Below, piece after piece: positions 9,494 to 18,994 of a DNA stretch of 64,000 bases (within the stretch, counting starts at the first letter, position 1; each line of letters opens with the position of its first letter). Source of the stretch: Veronia nyctiphanis (lineage in GTDB: Bacteria; Pseudomonadota; Gammaproteobacteria; Enterobacterales; Vibrionaceae); assembly GCF_004116385.1 (NCBI RefSeq), contig NZ_PEIB01000015.1, forward strand, positions 53,982 through 117,981. The letters run 5' to 3'. The notes under the pieces are model-generated. The model saw nothing but the letters and a program-made list of their open reading frames with translations, was not told the origin of the DNA and made no database searches. The position numbers were made by a program, and so were the translations under genes.

Positions 9494-10759
9494 TTATGAC
9501 GCTTTTCTTGTTTGTTCTGCTGCAACCTGTTCGGCTGCTTTGAGGAAAATGGCAAGTCCATGCGCCAAATCTGACTCTGTGATTGTTAGTGGACAGAAGA
9601 ATTTTATGACTTCATCGTTCGGTCCCGCTGTTTCAATCACCATGCCGTTTTCAAAACACAGTGATGCAATATCGCCTGCAATATCACCGTTAATGCTTTC
9701 AACGCCTTGCATCATTCCTCGTCCCTTTGCTCTAACGAAGATATTAGGGAATGAATTCAACGCCGTTTGGATTGTCTTCGTCACCTGTTCCGAGCGCGCC
9801 TGAATATGCTGTTCGAACGCATCGTTTTGCCAGAAATGCTCGATAGCTGTCTTGGCTGTTACAAAGGCATGGTTGTTGCCCCTGAATGTACCATTGTGTT
9901 CGCCAGGCAACCATTCATCTAACTCAGGCTTTAACAGTACAAGCGCCATCGGGAGGCCGTAACCACTAATGGATTTTGACAGGGTGACAATGTCAGGTGT
10001 TATACCTGAGGGCTCAAAGCTAAAGAAGGTGCCTGTTCTGCCGCAGCCCGCCTGAATATCGTCAACGATCACAAGTATCTTGTGTTTTTTACAGATAGTC
10101 TCCAGACGTTGAAGCCAAGCATTTGACGCGACATTTAATCCGCCTTCGCCTTGAACCGCCTCAAGCAGAACCGCGGCTGGCTTGTCTAAACCGCTCGAGT
10201 TATCTGACAGCATGGTATCGAAATAGGTCAGACCATCTATGTCGGCATAATCCTCAAACGGAATGCGGGTTGTTCCCGGAAGTGGGATACCCGCTCCACC
10301 GCGATGATGTTGATTACCTGTCGCAGCCAGCGCACCCAAGCTGCAGCCATGGAAGCCATTTGTAAAGGTGACAATGTTAGTTCGCCCTGTCACTTTTCTC
10401 GCCAACTTCATCGCAGCCTCGACAGCATTAGTGCCCGTTGGCCCCGTAAACTGTGTTTTATAATCCAGACCGCGCGGAGAGAGTATGTGCTGATTAAACG
10501 CAGTGAGAAATTGGCGTTTTGCATCGGTATACATATCAAGACCGTGGGTGATACCGTCTTGTGAAATGTATGCGAGCAGCGCCTCTTTCAGAATGTCATT
10601 GTTGTGGCCGTAATTGAGCGAGCCAGCACCTGCCAAAAAGTCAATATAACCTTTGTTATCAGCCGTATGCAGCCAGCTTCCTTTCGCTTTGGAGAAGACG
10701 ACCGGAAAGCTATTGCAATACGATCGTACTTTCGATTCTTTTTCTTCGAAGATATTCAT
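9494..10759 (-). CDS. ectB: Diaminobutyrate--2-oxoglutarate transaminase EctB
   Basis: A 421-residue class III PLP aminotransferase that converts aspartate semialdehyde to L-2,4-diaminobutyrate using glutamate. Visible motifs are FTGPTGTNAVEAAMKLARKV near residue 105, the PLP-phosphate and Asp region VIVDDIQAGCGRTG, and TLSKSISGYGLPMALV with the Schiff-base Lys. The length is standard. It sits between ectA (14 bases) and ectC (11 bases) in one operon, which supports the assignment over other diaminobutyrate transaminases. Confidence 0.97.
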   Translation of the reverse strand: MNIFEEKESKVRSYCNSFPVVFSKAKGSWLHTADNKGYIDFLAGAGSLNYGHNNDILKEALLAYISQDGITHGLDMYTDAKRQFLTAFNQHILSPRGLDYKTQFTGPTGTNAVEAAMKLARKVTGRTNIVTFTNGFHGCSLGALAATGNQHHRGGAGIPLPGTTRIPFEDYADIDGLTYFDTMLSDNSSGLDKPAAVLLEAVQGEGGLNVASNAWLQRLETICKKHKILVIVDDIQAGCGRTGTFFSFEPSGITPDIVTLSKSISGYGLPMALVLLKPELDEWLPGEHNGTFRGNNHAFVTAKTAIEHFWQNDAFEQHIQARSEQVTKTIQTALNSFPNIFVRAKGRGMMQGVESINGDIAGDIASLCFENGMVIETAGPNDEVIKFFCPLTITESDLAHGLAIFLKAAEQVAAEQTRKAS

Positions 10760-10773
10760 GTTTATCCAGTTTC

Positions 10774-11319
10774 TTAGAGGCTTGAATTCAGTGGGATGCG
10801 GTAGAGATGTTCAGTGTCATGACGACCTTTGAAGTGCATTTCTTCATCAAGAAAAATGGAAACTTCACCATTTCTTCCATGGCGCTCGTCAAGCTTTTCA
10901 AATAGACGCCAGGACGCTTTGTTCGTTTTGGTGATGGTGGTTTCTACTACATCAATCTTTGATAAATGCTCTCGCTCAAGCAACCTGTCCAGCATGGTCG
11001 AAGCCAGCCCTCTTCCGCGCATGGTTGGCGACACGGCTACCTGCCAAACAAATAACTCATTGGCTGTCTGAGGTTTGATATACGCCGAGATAAACCCAGC
11101 GATGACACCGTTGTCCTCAGCGAGAAGGCACGTCTGATTAAAGTGATGAGACTGGAGAAAGTTACAGTATGAGGAGTTTTCGTCGAGCGGTGGGCATTTG
11201 GCAATGAGATCGTGAATATCAATACCGTCCTGCCTCTCTGGTATTCGAAAAGTCAGGGTGTCACCACTCTCGCTAATAGGTTTTCGCGAGTCGTGGCAAT
11301 GTAAAAGCTCCATGCTCAT
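10774..11319 (-). CDS. ectA: L-2,4-diaminobutyrate acetyltransferase EctA
   Basis: A GNAT-fold enzyme of about 181 residues that acetylates the gamma-amino group of diaminobutyrate with acetyl-CoA. The start at 11319 follows AAAGGCAAACAA; an in-frame ATG at 11349 has no such site. The acetyl-CoA loop is VSPTMRGRGLASTMLDRLL, and TFRIPERQDGIDIHDLIAKC near the N-terminus is typical of EctA. It is first in the ectABC operon, whose expression in relatives is induced by high salinity. Confidence 0.96.
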   Translation of the reverse strand: MSMELLHCHDSRKPISESGDTLTFRIPERQDGIDIHDLIAKCPPLDENSSYCNFLQSHHFNQTCLLAEDNGVIAGFISAYIKPQTANELFVWQVAVSPTMRGRGLASTMLDRLLEREHLSKIDVVETTITKTNKASWRLFEKLDERHGRNGEVSIFLDEEMHFKGRHDTEHLYRIPLNSSL

Positions 11320-11923
11320 TTGTTTGCCTTTATTTAGATCTCTAAACAATTTCTTGCGAGCATGCTATCGATCTGAGACGAGAACTTCAATTTTTGAAAA
11401 TCAAGAGGGGTTGTAATTGGGTATCCCCTTGATTTTAATAGTCTGGTGAAGAGCTAAAAGCACTCAAAATGCTTTGAACTCTAAATAAATTCATCAAAGC
11501 GAAACCTAATAATCCAATATAAATCAAATTTAAATATGTAATAAATGTATAATAAATAAAAAATAGTGACATTGATCGTCGGCGATGTTGGACGAGAAAG
11601 TGACCTTACGTTGACCAAAGTAATAAATGGAAAAAGTGCAATCTCGCTTAGAAACTATTGTTCTGACTGTGATACTGAGTCAGCTTGATGAATAGAAAGG
11701 GTTGTTTAACTTTGATTTAACGGTGATTTCTGATGAGCTGAAAGCACGTTGGCCCCCATACTCAATCCTAATTTTGCTGATGCAACCAAAATAAGGACGG
11801 GGCTAGCGTACTCTGGTGCTTCGCACAACATTGTTTAAGAGGTTGCTTAAGAGTTAGCCGATCGAGCAATAATGGCAGCATGAGGAGACATTTTGTAGAT
11901 TACTGTTCCCAATAACTGTGCCA
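11320..11923. other. Long intergenic region upstream of ectABC
   Basis: About 600 bases without a convincing gene. The part from 11440 to 11580 is very AT-rich and should contain the ectABC promoter on the minus strand; no operator palindrome stands out. Neither a regulator of the MarR/CosR type nor an aspartokinase is encoded here. The segment 11640-11900 is of ordinary composition and may be a gene remnant, but no frame is long enough to name. Confidence 0.4.
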
Positions 11924-12481
11924 TCAAAGGCCAGGAACATGATAAACCACTTCGTTGAGTGTGAATCCGGATTGTGATTTAGCCAGCTTCTCATAAGCGA
12001 TTTCGCCGCCAAGGTGCTCAGCGATTGCACTGCTAGGAGCATTTGCTTTGTCTACTGGGTAAACCGCAAAGTCGAAATCAATATTGTCTATTGCCCAGTT
12101 AAACAATGTCTCCATCGCCTCGAGCCCATACCGATTGCCGTGGGCGCTTTTCTTTATCCACAGGCCTAACTCGGGTGTCGATGCGCTCTTCTGGCCTTCA
12201 AACGCACAAATGCCCAAAAATTCATGGCTCTGCTTGCAGCACACCGCACAAAAGACACTTGTTCTCAGTGTCATGGCTGTTTTGGCGACGTCGATAAACT
12301 CTCTTATCTCACTGATATCATCGGCTGGTTTGGGGATCATGTAGCGAGTGATACTTGCATTAAATTCAGTGAAAATCGTTTCGGCATATCGATCATGGAC
12401 TGGAAAAAGAACGATACGGTCACCTCGTATAGCAAGGTCCAACAAACAAATCTCTGCGTTTTTAAAATGCAATGTTGGCAA
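11924..12481 (-). CDS. GNAT-family N-acetyltransferase (RimJ/RimL-like)
   Basis: A 185-residue protein with the RimJ/L layout: a leading beta strand (RIVLFPVHDRYAETIFTEF), a central FLGICAFEG strand, ELGLWIKKSAHGNRYGLEAM as the acetyl-CoA pyrophosphate loop, and a C-terminal VYPVDKANAPSSAIAEHLGG helix. This family acetylates N-terminal or side-chain amines, and the substrate here is unknown. It is monocistronic, like most neighbours in this array of small genes. Confidence 0.82.
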   Translation of the reverse strand: MPTLHFKNAEICLLDLAIRGDRIVLFPVHDRYAETIFTEFNASITRYMIPKPADDISEIREFIDVAKTAMTLRTSVFCAVCCKQSHEFLGICAFEGQKSASTPELGLWIKKSAHGNRYGLEAMETLFNWAIDNIDFDFAVYPVDKANAPSSAIAEHLGGEIAYEKLAKSQSGFTLNEVVYHVPGL

Positions 12482-12582
12482 GACGACTCCCGCTTGTATT
12501 CTCCGTTTGAGCTGGTTGGTAGTATATGGCAGGGCATGTCGACAGGTCTGTTACCTCTCTGCAAGACTGCGATTTACATTGT

Positions 12583-12625
12583 AAAAACGTTGCTCGGAGA
12601 ACGGGTCACTGAGCAACGTGTTTTT
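12583..12625 (-). terminator. Terminator downstream of the phoD-like gene (possibly bidirectional)
   Basis: ACGTTGCTC (12587-12595) pairs perfectly with GAGCAACGT (12611-12619). On the minus strand the hairpin is followed by TTTTTA, placing it correctly for the gene ending at 12677. The plus-strand side also has GTTTTTA. Confidence 0.75.
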
Positions 12626-12676
12626 AGCAACTGATGCCTTATTTATAGAGCTAGCCTGATCAGAGATTGATGAAGA

Positions 12677-14205
12677 CTAGTTTTTAATAAGCCTTGGGAT
12701 GCCATCTTTTATTTTAAAGCTACGGTCTACAAAAACATTATCATTCACCACACCGACGACGGGAACATGATGCCAGTCTGCTACCGCCTCCTGCTCTGTG
12801 ATTGTCAGAGTAACGAAGCCGCGATTTTTAATGTCGACATAGCGGATGTGTGGGTTTTCAAGTCGTAATACTTTCGCTACATCTCCAACAATTTGCTGCA
12901 ACCCAGGCACTGGAATCGATGGCGACGTGACTGATGAAGACACCAGCTCAACCGCGACTGCACCATTACGGGTAATTGGGTTGTACTGGTTCCAGTCATA
13001 AGGGTCATAGCTGATATCTGCTGCCCATGAGGAATGAACGTCACCCGTCAGAAATATCACGTTATTGATTTCATGATTGACGATATGGTCGAGCAGTCTA
13101 TTTCTGGCTGCGGGGTAGCCATCCCACGAGTCAGTATTGACCAGATTGCCAAAGATTTTAGTTTGTAGCATTTGTACTTGCTGACCCAGAAGTTTCCACT
13201 TCACACCGTCATTTTGCGCTGATGAAAGGTTGTCATAGAGCCACTGCTCTTGCTCAACGCCGAGCAACGTGCGTTCAGGGTCATGTGTGGCTGGGTCATT
13301 AATCCCAACCTGTTGATCACGCCCGATGAAACGGGCATCGAGCATATTAAGCTCTACTAATTGCCCAAACCGAAAGCGGCGATAAGCTTTATCGCGGCTG
13401 CACTGCGTTCTTCCCAGCTTCCTTCACCCTCATTGTGGTTTTCAGCACCATGTTTCCATGTGTTATTGGCAAATTCATGGTCATCCCATATACAGATCAT
13501 CGGGTGATTGGCATGGAGTGCCTGTAAATCTTTGTCGGTTTTGTAGGTTGCATGGCGAGCGCGGTAATCGTTAAGCGTGATCATTTCGCCGTCAGGCGAT
13601 ACTTTCCGGTTCCAGAGGAAATGATTACGGTAGATGTCTTTATTACCGTATTCGTAAAGATAATCACCAAGGTGGAGCACGACATCAATCTCCTGAATCT
13701 CTGCAATACGGGCATAAACGTTAAAGTATCCGTAGCTGTAATGAGAACATGATGTAAAGGCGATTTTGACGCGAGAAACATCATTAGTAGTCAGTGTTTT
13801 GGTTCTGCCAATGGTAGAGGTGTAGACATTATCTTTGACCGCTAACGTAAAGCGAAAATAGTAGTAGGTATTTTCCTGCAACCCAGTAACGTCTTGTTTC
13901 ACTGTAAAATCACGTTCGTGGCTGGTTACCACTGTACCTTCTTGCACCAAGCTATCGAATCGCGGGTCGAGTGACACTTCCCATTTAACGGCAATATTCA
14001 GTGCGTTAACATCAAAATTATCTTTTACGTCTTCCGGCAAAGAAAGGTGCGTCCAGATGATAACGCGATCGCTAAGCGGGTCACCGCTGGCCACCCCATG
14101 AACGAAAGGGGTCGTTTTAAACTCGCAACCTGTGAGAGAGAAAGTCATGGGCACCACAGAGAGAGCTGCGGAGTTTTTGATGAAAGAGCGGCGTGTAATA
14201 TTCAC
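12677..14205 (-). pseudogene. PhoD-like alkaline phosphatase, frameshifted
   Basis: Two adjacent frames together make a PhoD-like phosphodiesterase/phosphatase. The N-terminus has a twin-arginine motif (RRSFIK) and a cysteine at LTGC. The metal centre is represented by ASGDPLSDRVIIWTH, VLHLGDYLYEYG, WDDHEFANN and, in the second frame, MLDARFIGRD and FLTGDVHSSW. The frame changes near 13386 (AAAGCTTATC). Adding one G there restores RSAAAIKAYRRFRFGQLVE, although family members normally also carry a short EWMPIR-containing segment at this point, so some residues may be missing too. The product would be an exported enzyme releasing phosphate from phosphoesters. It is broken as read. Confidence 0.8.
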
Positions 14206-14402
14206 TTTGATAACCTTGTTATTATGAAAAACGTCGCTGAGTAAACACTCTAAAAATGAACCTAATATAAAGTTTTTCTTTCAGGCTGGAGGAATGAATG
14301 GCTAATGGAAGGCTTGTCGAATGGAGTAAGAGAAAAGATGTAAATTTAACACATCATCATAGAGGTATTTATCAATAATTTTATGAGGTTATATGTAAAT
14401 AT

Positions 14403-14858
14403 TTATCTCTGGATTTGAGAATAAGTCATAGATAAGTGGTTGGCGATTTTAGAACTGACTGGCATTTGCATTTTGAAATACGGAATATCGCTTTTGTGAA
14501 AACGTTCTCCCTCTGCTTTCATGCCAATACGTTGATAAATCGCCATTGCTGATTCTCTGGCATCACACCAAAACGTTTTCACTGATGATGATTTGAGATC
14601 GCTGAGCATGACATGAAGCATTGCGGTGCCAACGCCTTTCCCTTGGTGAGCTGATAGTGTGGCAAACTTTCTGAGCCTCGCCGTGTCACCGTCAATAAAA
14701 ATCGACCCGACGCTCACCAATTCACCTTCAATAAACGCACCGTAATGCGTGGCAGTGTCGTCACCTTTAACCTGACTGAAATCGACAGGTTTATCGGGCC
14801 ATAGTACCTGATGTCGAATTGGGAGTACCTGCTGGGCAGTAATCGTAGAGATTTTCAT
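14403..14858 (-). CDS. GNAT-family N-acetyltransferase
   Basis: A 151-residue GNAT protein. LRKFATLSAHQGKGVGTAML contains the R/Q-x-x-G-x-G/A acetyl-CoA loop (QGKGVG), followed by FWCDARESAMAIYQRIGMKA, the typical motif B helix. The short N-terminus (IRHQVLWPDKPVDFSQVKGD) resembles the ElaA/YitH-like group that starts with an IRxxVLW motif. The substrate is unknown. It lies 30 bases upstream of another (broken) GNAT gene on the same strand. Confidence 0.82.
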   Translation of the reverse strand: MKISTITAQQVLPIRHQVLWPDKPVDFSQVKGDDTATHYGAFIEGELVSVGSIFIDGDTARLRKFATLSAHQGKGVGTAMLHVMLSDLKSSSVKTFWCDARESAMAIYQRIGMKAEGERFHKSDIPYFKMQMPVSSKIANHLSMTYSQIQR

Positions 14859-14888
14859 TAGAAGCGCTACTCAGGCTTGTTGGTGTAA

Positions 14889-15369
14889 TCAAGGATTATC
14901 AGTGATCGGCTGCCAAGTATAAAGTCTGTCCAAAAGACCTTCTTCATTGTTGGTATCTCCCGGCTGACTGGTGAAACCATGCCGTTCATAAAATATCTGT
15001 GCTCGGATGTTTTTCTCAAATGTTCTCAGTGTCAGGCGGCCAGCGATAACTCTTTGGCTATTTTCATAAATTGACTCCCCAGCCCTAGACCTTGAAGTTC
15101 GGGTGAATATAGAGCTGGGAGATTTCGTCATCACTGACTGCTATAAAACCCACAGGTAAGTTGTCGGTTGAGGTCAATGCGGTAAATACACGGTATTGCT
15201 CCGTTAGTACCGTTTTAAAATATTCAGCCTGCCCTTCAAAAGGGTGAATAGGGGAAATACCTGTGACGTCAGCATGCGCCTCTCGCCAGAGAGACGTAAG
15301 TGCTTTCGTGTGCGATGCTGAAAACTGGACGATAACGAAAGTGTTATCTGCTATCGGAAAGTTACTCAT
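14889..15369 (-). pseudogene. GNAT-family N-acetyltransferase with two frameshifts
   Basis: The N-terminal frame (from 15369) ends just as the acetyl-CoA loop begins (ISQLYIHPNF). Losing frame near 15093 and again near 15047 moves the reading into QGLGLGSQFMKIAKELS and then AGRLTLRTFEKNIRAQIFYE, the expected remainder of the domain. Adding one base at each place (compatible with CC read as C) restores a single frame of about 160 codons. It is either a recent pseudogene or a sequencing casualty. Confidence 0.75.
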
Positions 15370-15383
15370 TATCTCTCAGTCAC

Positions 15384-15857
15384 TCAGCGAATGTATCGGT
15401 CTGCTCGTGCTTTAAAGTCAGTATTGTTTAGCGTGAACGCAATAAAGCACTCATCTGGAGGTGACTCTGAAAACCCAAGCCGTCGGTGTAATCGAATCGA
15501 TGCTTCGTTATTTTGGTGAACACGGCTTGTCAACGAGTTCACCTGTCGCTCGTTAAGCTGTTTGACTAGGTTTCTAAAAAGTTTCCTAAGCACAGCGCCT
15601 TTTCGGTGCTGTGGGTGAATTTGTAACGAATTGATATAGGCTGATGAATTGTCACGTGACGAGCACTGAATGTAGCCAATCAGAGCGCCATTGACATACG
15701 TGGTCTCGATATGACTACCGTTTTCAATTTCCTGTGTTAACGCGTTTATACGTCGCTTTATGTCATACACGCCGCCAGCAGCGGCGATAATAGGTGTCAT
15801 ATTGATGCTGTCGAGCGAGGCGACATCATTGATCAGTGTATTGGTTTTGTCGGTCAT
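15384..15857 (-). CDS. GNAT-family N-acetyltransferase
   Basis: A 157-residue protein with a GNAT core: YIQCSSRDNSSAYINSLQIH gives the central strands, PQHRKGAVLRKLF corresponds to the cofactor loop, and HQNNEASIRLHRRLGF to the motif B helix. The loop reads HRKGAV rather than the canonical QGKGIG, a somewhat degenerate version. It lies between a broken GNAT and a VOC protein, all on the minus strand with short gaps, so the three may be co-transcribed. Confidence 0.72.
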   Translation of the reverse strand: MTDKTNTLINDVASLDSINMTPIIAAAGGVYDIKRRINALTQEIENGSHIETTYVNGALIGYIQCSSRDNSSAYINSLQIHPQHRKGAVLRKLFRNLVKQLNERQVNSLTSRVHQNNEASIRLHRRLGFSESPPDECFIAFTLNNTDFKARADRYIR

Positions 15858-15873
15858 CTTAGCCTTTATTTAT

Positions 15874-16260
15874 TCAGGCAGCCGTCGAGTATTCTACCGA
15901 TAGGCCATTAAGGTCAGTGAACCAAAGGCAGTGCTCGGCATGCAGAGCGCTTTCATCGGGCTGCTGTAATTTATTGAGTGCAACACCTCGTGATGTAAGT
16001 GCTTGCGCCATAAGTTCCACATCGTTGGCAGATGATGCGCCAAAGGGTATATGTTTGAGGTCTTTCAGTGTTGGATGAAAAACTTCAGGCGATTCGAGGT
16101 TTGCGGCCTGCACAAACGACAGGTAACACTCACCCAAATTATAACTGAACCCCTTATCCCACTGCGCGTTCGGACAGTAGCCGACTTCATCCAGAAACCA
16201 TGACCAAAAAATACGCGATTTTTCAATATCATCTACGTGAACTTCTAAGTACTTTATCAT
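15874..16260 (-). CDS. VOC-family (glyoxalase/bleomycin-resistance fold) protein
   Basis: A 128-residue protein with two beta-alpha-beta-beta-beta units. The first begins MIKYLEVHVDDIEKSRIFW and the last ends CLWFTDLNGLSVEYS, where D-x-N-G and the final Glu are the usual metal-ligand region. Family members act on glyoxal adducts, catechols or antibiotics; nothing here fixes the substrate. Confidence 0.8.
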   Translation of the reverse strand: MIKYLEVHVDDIEKSRIFWSWFLDEVGYCPNAQWDKGFSYNLGECYLSFVQAANLESPEVFHPTLKDLKHIPFGASSANDVELMAQALTSRGVALNKLQQPDESALHAEHCLWFTDLNGLSVEYSTAA

Positions 16261-16523
16261 TTTCTCGGGTCCCCAAGCTGCGGTGCGATTCTTATAATTA
16301 CGTTTTAAAAATAGCCAGTAGAGGCACTTTCGAAGAACGATATTTGCACCTTGTGATAACAGTCAGAGCCGTTTTACAAAATCATTTACCAGTCTGCCTC
16401 CGATATTTATGTCGAATTGAAGCGAGTTAACGAATTACAGGTGATAAGTGCTAAGAAGATGATAATGGGTCGGAACATTCGTCTTTTATAATGTTGAGTG
16501 TTTTCATAATATAAGAAAGAGAA

Positions 16524-16550
16524 ACGGGCAGGGCAAAATGACCCTGCCGT
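16524..16550 (-). terminator. Terminator of the gdx/sugE gene
   Basis: ACGGGCAGGG and CCCTGCCGT form a GC-rich hairpin with one bulged base around a CAAAATGA loop. On the minus strand it is followed by a short pyrimidine tail (TTTCTCTTTC). It sits 20 bases beyond the gene ending at 16570. Confidence 0.65.
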
Positions 16551-16569
16551 CTGTCGCAGATGATAAGAA

Positions 16570-16902
16570 TTAAACCAGCGCGTTGCCTGAGCCCAGCACC
16601 TTCAGCCCAACAACACCTGCGACAATCAGACCGATGCAGGCCACTCTGACGAAATCAATACTTTCGTTGAACCACACGATACCAACAATTGCCACACCAA
16701 CGGCGCCGATACCCGTCCATATGGCATAGGCATTGCCGATTGGCAGTGTTTTCAGCGCCATGGCCAAACAGCCAAAGCTCACCCACATAGCTGCAATAGT
16801 GATAACCGATGGCCAGAGCTTGGTAAAGCCCTCAGATTGCTTGAGCATGACAGCCCAGACGACTTCGAATAGACCTGCGACAAGTAGAAATAACCATGCC
16901 AT
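16570..16902 (-). CDS. gdx: SMR-family guanidinium exporter Gdx (SugE)
   Basis: A 110-residue protein with four membrane spans. The first helix carries [19 protein letters not shown] with the essential Glu. The stretches [20 protein letters not shown] and [14 protein letters not shown] are those of the SugE/Gdx branch rather than EmrE. Gdx dimers export guanidinium in exchange for protons. In many bacteria a guanidine riboswitch controls the gene, but I see no such element in the 65-base gap upstream. It is monocistronic with its own terminator. Confidence 0.88.
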   Translation of the reverse strand: MAWLFLLVAGLFEVVWAVMLKQSEGFTKLWPSVITIAAMWVSFGCLAMALKTLPIGNAYAIWTGIGAVGVAIVGIVWFNESIDFVRVACIGLIVAGVVGLKVLGSGNALV

Positions 16903-16967
16903 GAATGTGTACTCCTTAGCGGGTGTTTTTGATAAATAAATGTTTGTTATTAAAGTCAGAATAAGCG

Positions 16968-17375
16968 TTAAATGCGTTTTACCATGACGTTGACCGGGAG
17001 CGGCGAGTAGCCAGATTTGAGCCAGTACTCCGCTGTTTCTTCGCGATTCACGACAGCGACAGTTGGCGCGCCCATTTTTTTAAGGTTGCTTTGAACGGCT
17101 TGAATAAGCGTTTTGCCTACGCCGAAGCGTTGGTATTGCTTTGCAACAGAAACGAGTTGTAGCTGAGCGCGCGAGCCATCGTAAAAACCTTTGGCAAACC
17201 CCGCGACCTTGCCATCCCATTCAGCCACCAAAAATACTGACGATGGGTTATCAGCGACCCGTTTCATTGAGGCCTTATTCTCGACGTCAGGAAATTCAAA
17301 TTGATCATTTTCAATCAGAATGTTCTCCAGTAAGTCGCCATCGCTGTCACGAAAGTCTCTTAACGTGATGTTCAA
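16968..17375 (-). CDS. GNAT-family N-acetyltransferase
   Basis: A 135-residue single-domain GNAT. The core reads [19 protein letters not shown] and then [20 protein letters not shown], with QRFGVG as the acetyl-CoA loop. The end, [20 protein letters not shown], is the usual final strand-helix. The substrate is unknown. It precedes gdx on the same strand by 65 bases. Confidence 0.8.
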   Translation of the reverse strand: MNITLRDFRDSDGDLLENILIENDQFEFPDVENKASMKRVADNPSSVFLVAEWDGKVAGFAKGFYDGSRAQLQLVSVAKQYQRFGVGKTLIQAVQSNLKKMGAPTVAVVNREETAEYWLKSGYSPLPVNVMVKRI

Positions 17376-17659
17376 ATCTTTGCTCCGATACGTCTCGATC
17401 CAGCAAAAAATACCCCATAGAGAGACTAACTTTTCAGGCAGTCCGGTCGTTCTTGCGGCGTAACTTACACTTTTATAAACATCAAAATAAACCTATAAAA
17501 ACAATGGTTTGTAATTACTTCTGGTAGTAAAGAGAAAATTGGCCGTCAGTTTTGCGTATATTTGCGGTTCACTACACAGCGATGTTACTTGTCTGTCACA
17601 AAAAGACATGAGAAGAATGAAAGCAAGTGAACCCGTTGCTAAAGGAGTTATCGCGTTCG

Positions 17660-18394
17660 ATGACCAAGTTAAGTGTAAATCTCAATAAAATCGCGTTACT
17701 CAGAAATTCAAGAGGGCGTGACTTTCCCAATGTTGTCGATTTTGCAGAGAAATTTATCTCGCGTGGTGTGCACGGGATTACCGTTCACCCGAGGCAAGAT
17801 GAGCGACATATTACTCGACAGGATGTGAGAGACCTTTCACGCCTGTTGTCCTGTGATGGCGAGGTTGAGTTTAATATCGAAGGTTATCCATCTGAGGATT
17901 TTTTGCAGCTCGTGGAGGAAGTGAAACCAAAACAGTGCACCTTAGTACCGGATTCCCCCGAACAGTTAACGTCTGATCATGGTTGGGATTTGAGCCAGGA
18001 TGGTGAGTACCTTGCGACTATTTGTGAGCGCCTGAACGGGCAGGGTATTCGCACTGCCATTTTTTTAGACCCTAGTCTCGAGCAAGTTGAAAGAGTGAAA
18101 GCCACACATGCTCATCGCATTGAACTCTATACCGAAACCCTTGCTGCCGCCTATGGCACGCCAGAGTTTGACAGTGTACTGGCTAAGTTTAAAGCCGTGG
18201 CCACTCGTGCTCAGGAGCTGGGAATTGAAGTCAACGCGGGGCATGATCTGGACCTACAAAACCTTCCGCATTTTTTAACCATCCCTGATATAAAGGAAGT
18301 CTCAATTGGTCATGTATTAATGATTGAGTGTATCGAACAGGGGTTGGACAGTGTTGTGGAGCAGTATTTAGACATATGTCGTCAATCAGCATGA
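17660..18394 (+). CDS. pdxJ: Pyridoxine 5'-phosphate synthase PdxJ (free-standing copy)
   Basis: PdxJ condenses 1-deoxyxylulose 5-phosphate with 3-amino-2-oxopropyl phosphate to pyridoxine 5'-phosphate. Conserved blocks are KLSVNLNKIALLRNSRGRDF at the start, HGITVHPRQDERHIT (catalytic His and phosphate contacts), QCTLVPDSPEQLTSDHGWD, VNAGHDLDLQNLPHF and VSIGHVLMIECIEQGL. The start at 17660 follows AAAGGAG; a GTG at 17627 would add eleven residues. The Lys-Ile-Ala and HPRQDERHI forms are closer to the Bacteroidetes-type PdxJ than to the enterobacterial HLREDRRHI form. It lies outside the usual rnc-era-recO-pdxJ context. Confidence 0.9.
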   Translation: MTKLSVNLNKIALLRNSRGRDFPNVVDFAEKFISRGVHGITVHPRQDERHITRQDVRDLSRLLSCDGEVEFNIEGYPSEDFLQLVEEVKPKQCTLVPDSPEQLTSDHGWDLSQDGEYLATICERLNGQGIRTAIFLDPSLEQVERVKATHAHRIELYTETLAAAYGTPEFDSVLAKFKAVATRAQELGIEVNAGHDLDLQNLPHFLTIPDIKEVSIGHVLMIECIEQGLDSVVEQYLDICRQSA

Positions 18395-18397
18395 AGA

Positions 18398-18903
18398 TTA
18401 TTCGTGGCCAACTCCCAAACATTTGGCCATGACGATGACATCAAAATAAGCGCCGTTTCCATAAGCGGCGCTTTTCTTAACCCCTTCAGCCACAAAGCCA
18501 TTTCTTACATAAAGCTTTTGTGCGCCCGTGTTATCGGCCGGTACCTCGAGCTCAATACGCGTTATTCCCAACTCATTTTTGCAGAGTTTAAACAGGTGAG
18601 TGAGTAGTTGCTGACCCACACCTTGGCCTCGGCTATGATGAGAAACAGTAATACCAAATGACACGATATGACGTTGCTTGGCATTAAAAACGGCGTGATG
18701 ACCAGGTGGCCGATAATCGATTTATCCTGACTATCGCAGAATACAAAGTTCAACTGTGATTCTAAGAATTTGTTGAGGAAGTTTTCAATCGTAAAAAAGG
18801 GCAGCAAATACCAGCTGTTAAAAACAGCATCCTGATCCTGATAGAGGTTGTATACCTCAAAGAAATCATCCGGTTCCATTGTTCGGATAGACATGTACGG
18901 CAT
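18398..18903 (-). pseudogene. GNAT-family N-acetyltransferase, frameshifted
   Basis: The frame from 18903 (MPYMSIRTMEPDDFFEVYNL) reaches SIIGHLVIT and then reads into unrelated sequence. The next frame continues with AVFNAKQRHIVSFGITVSHH and then SRGQGVGQQLL, the acetyl-CoA loop. One added base near 18694 (compatible with CC read as C) gives a complete domain of about 169 codons, ending GAYFDVIVMAKCL. The reading is clean apart from that one lesion. Confidence 0.76.
18448..18477 (+). terminator. Terminator of pdxJ lying inside the converging GNAT gene
   Basis: AAGCGCCG (18448-18455) pairs with CGGCGCTT (18466-18473), followed by TTCTT. It is 54 bases past the pdxJ stop and is embedded in the last codons of the GNAT gene on the other strand. 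Confidence 0.65.
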
Positions 18904-18994
18904 CCTTTTTTGGGTAATTAGACTGTGTTGGAGTTGTCACTGAACCAGTCACGAGCTTGCCTAGTCATAAAGACCCGTGAGTCAAAATACTATT

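Noticed and set aside
16903..16967. Guanidine riboswitch upstream of gdx
   Set aside because: The gap is too short for the class I fold and lacks the paired ACGR hairpins of class II.
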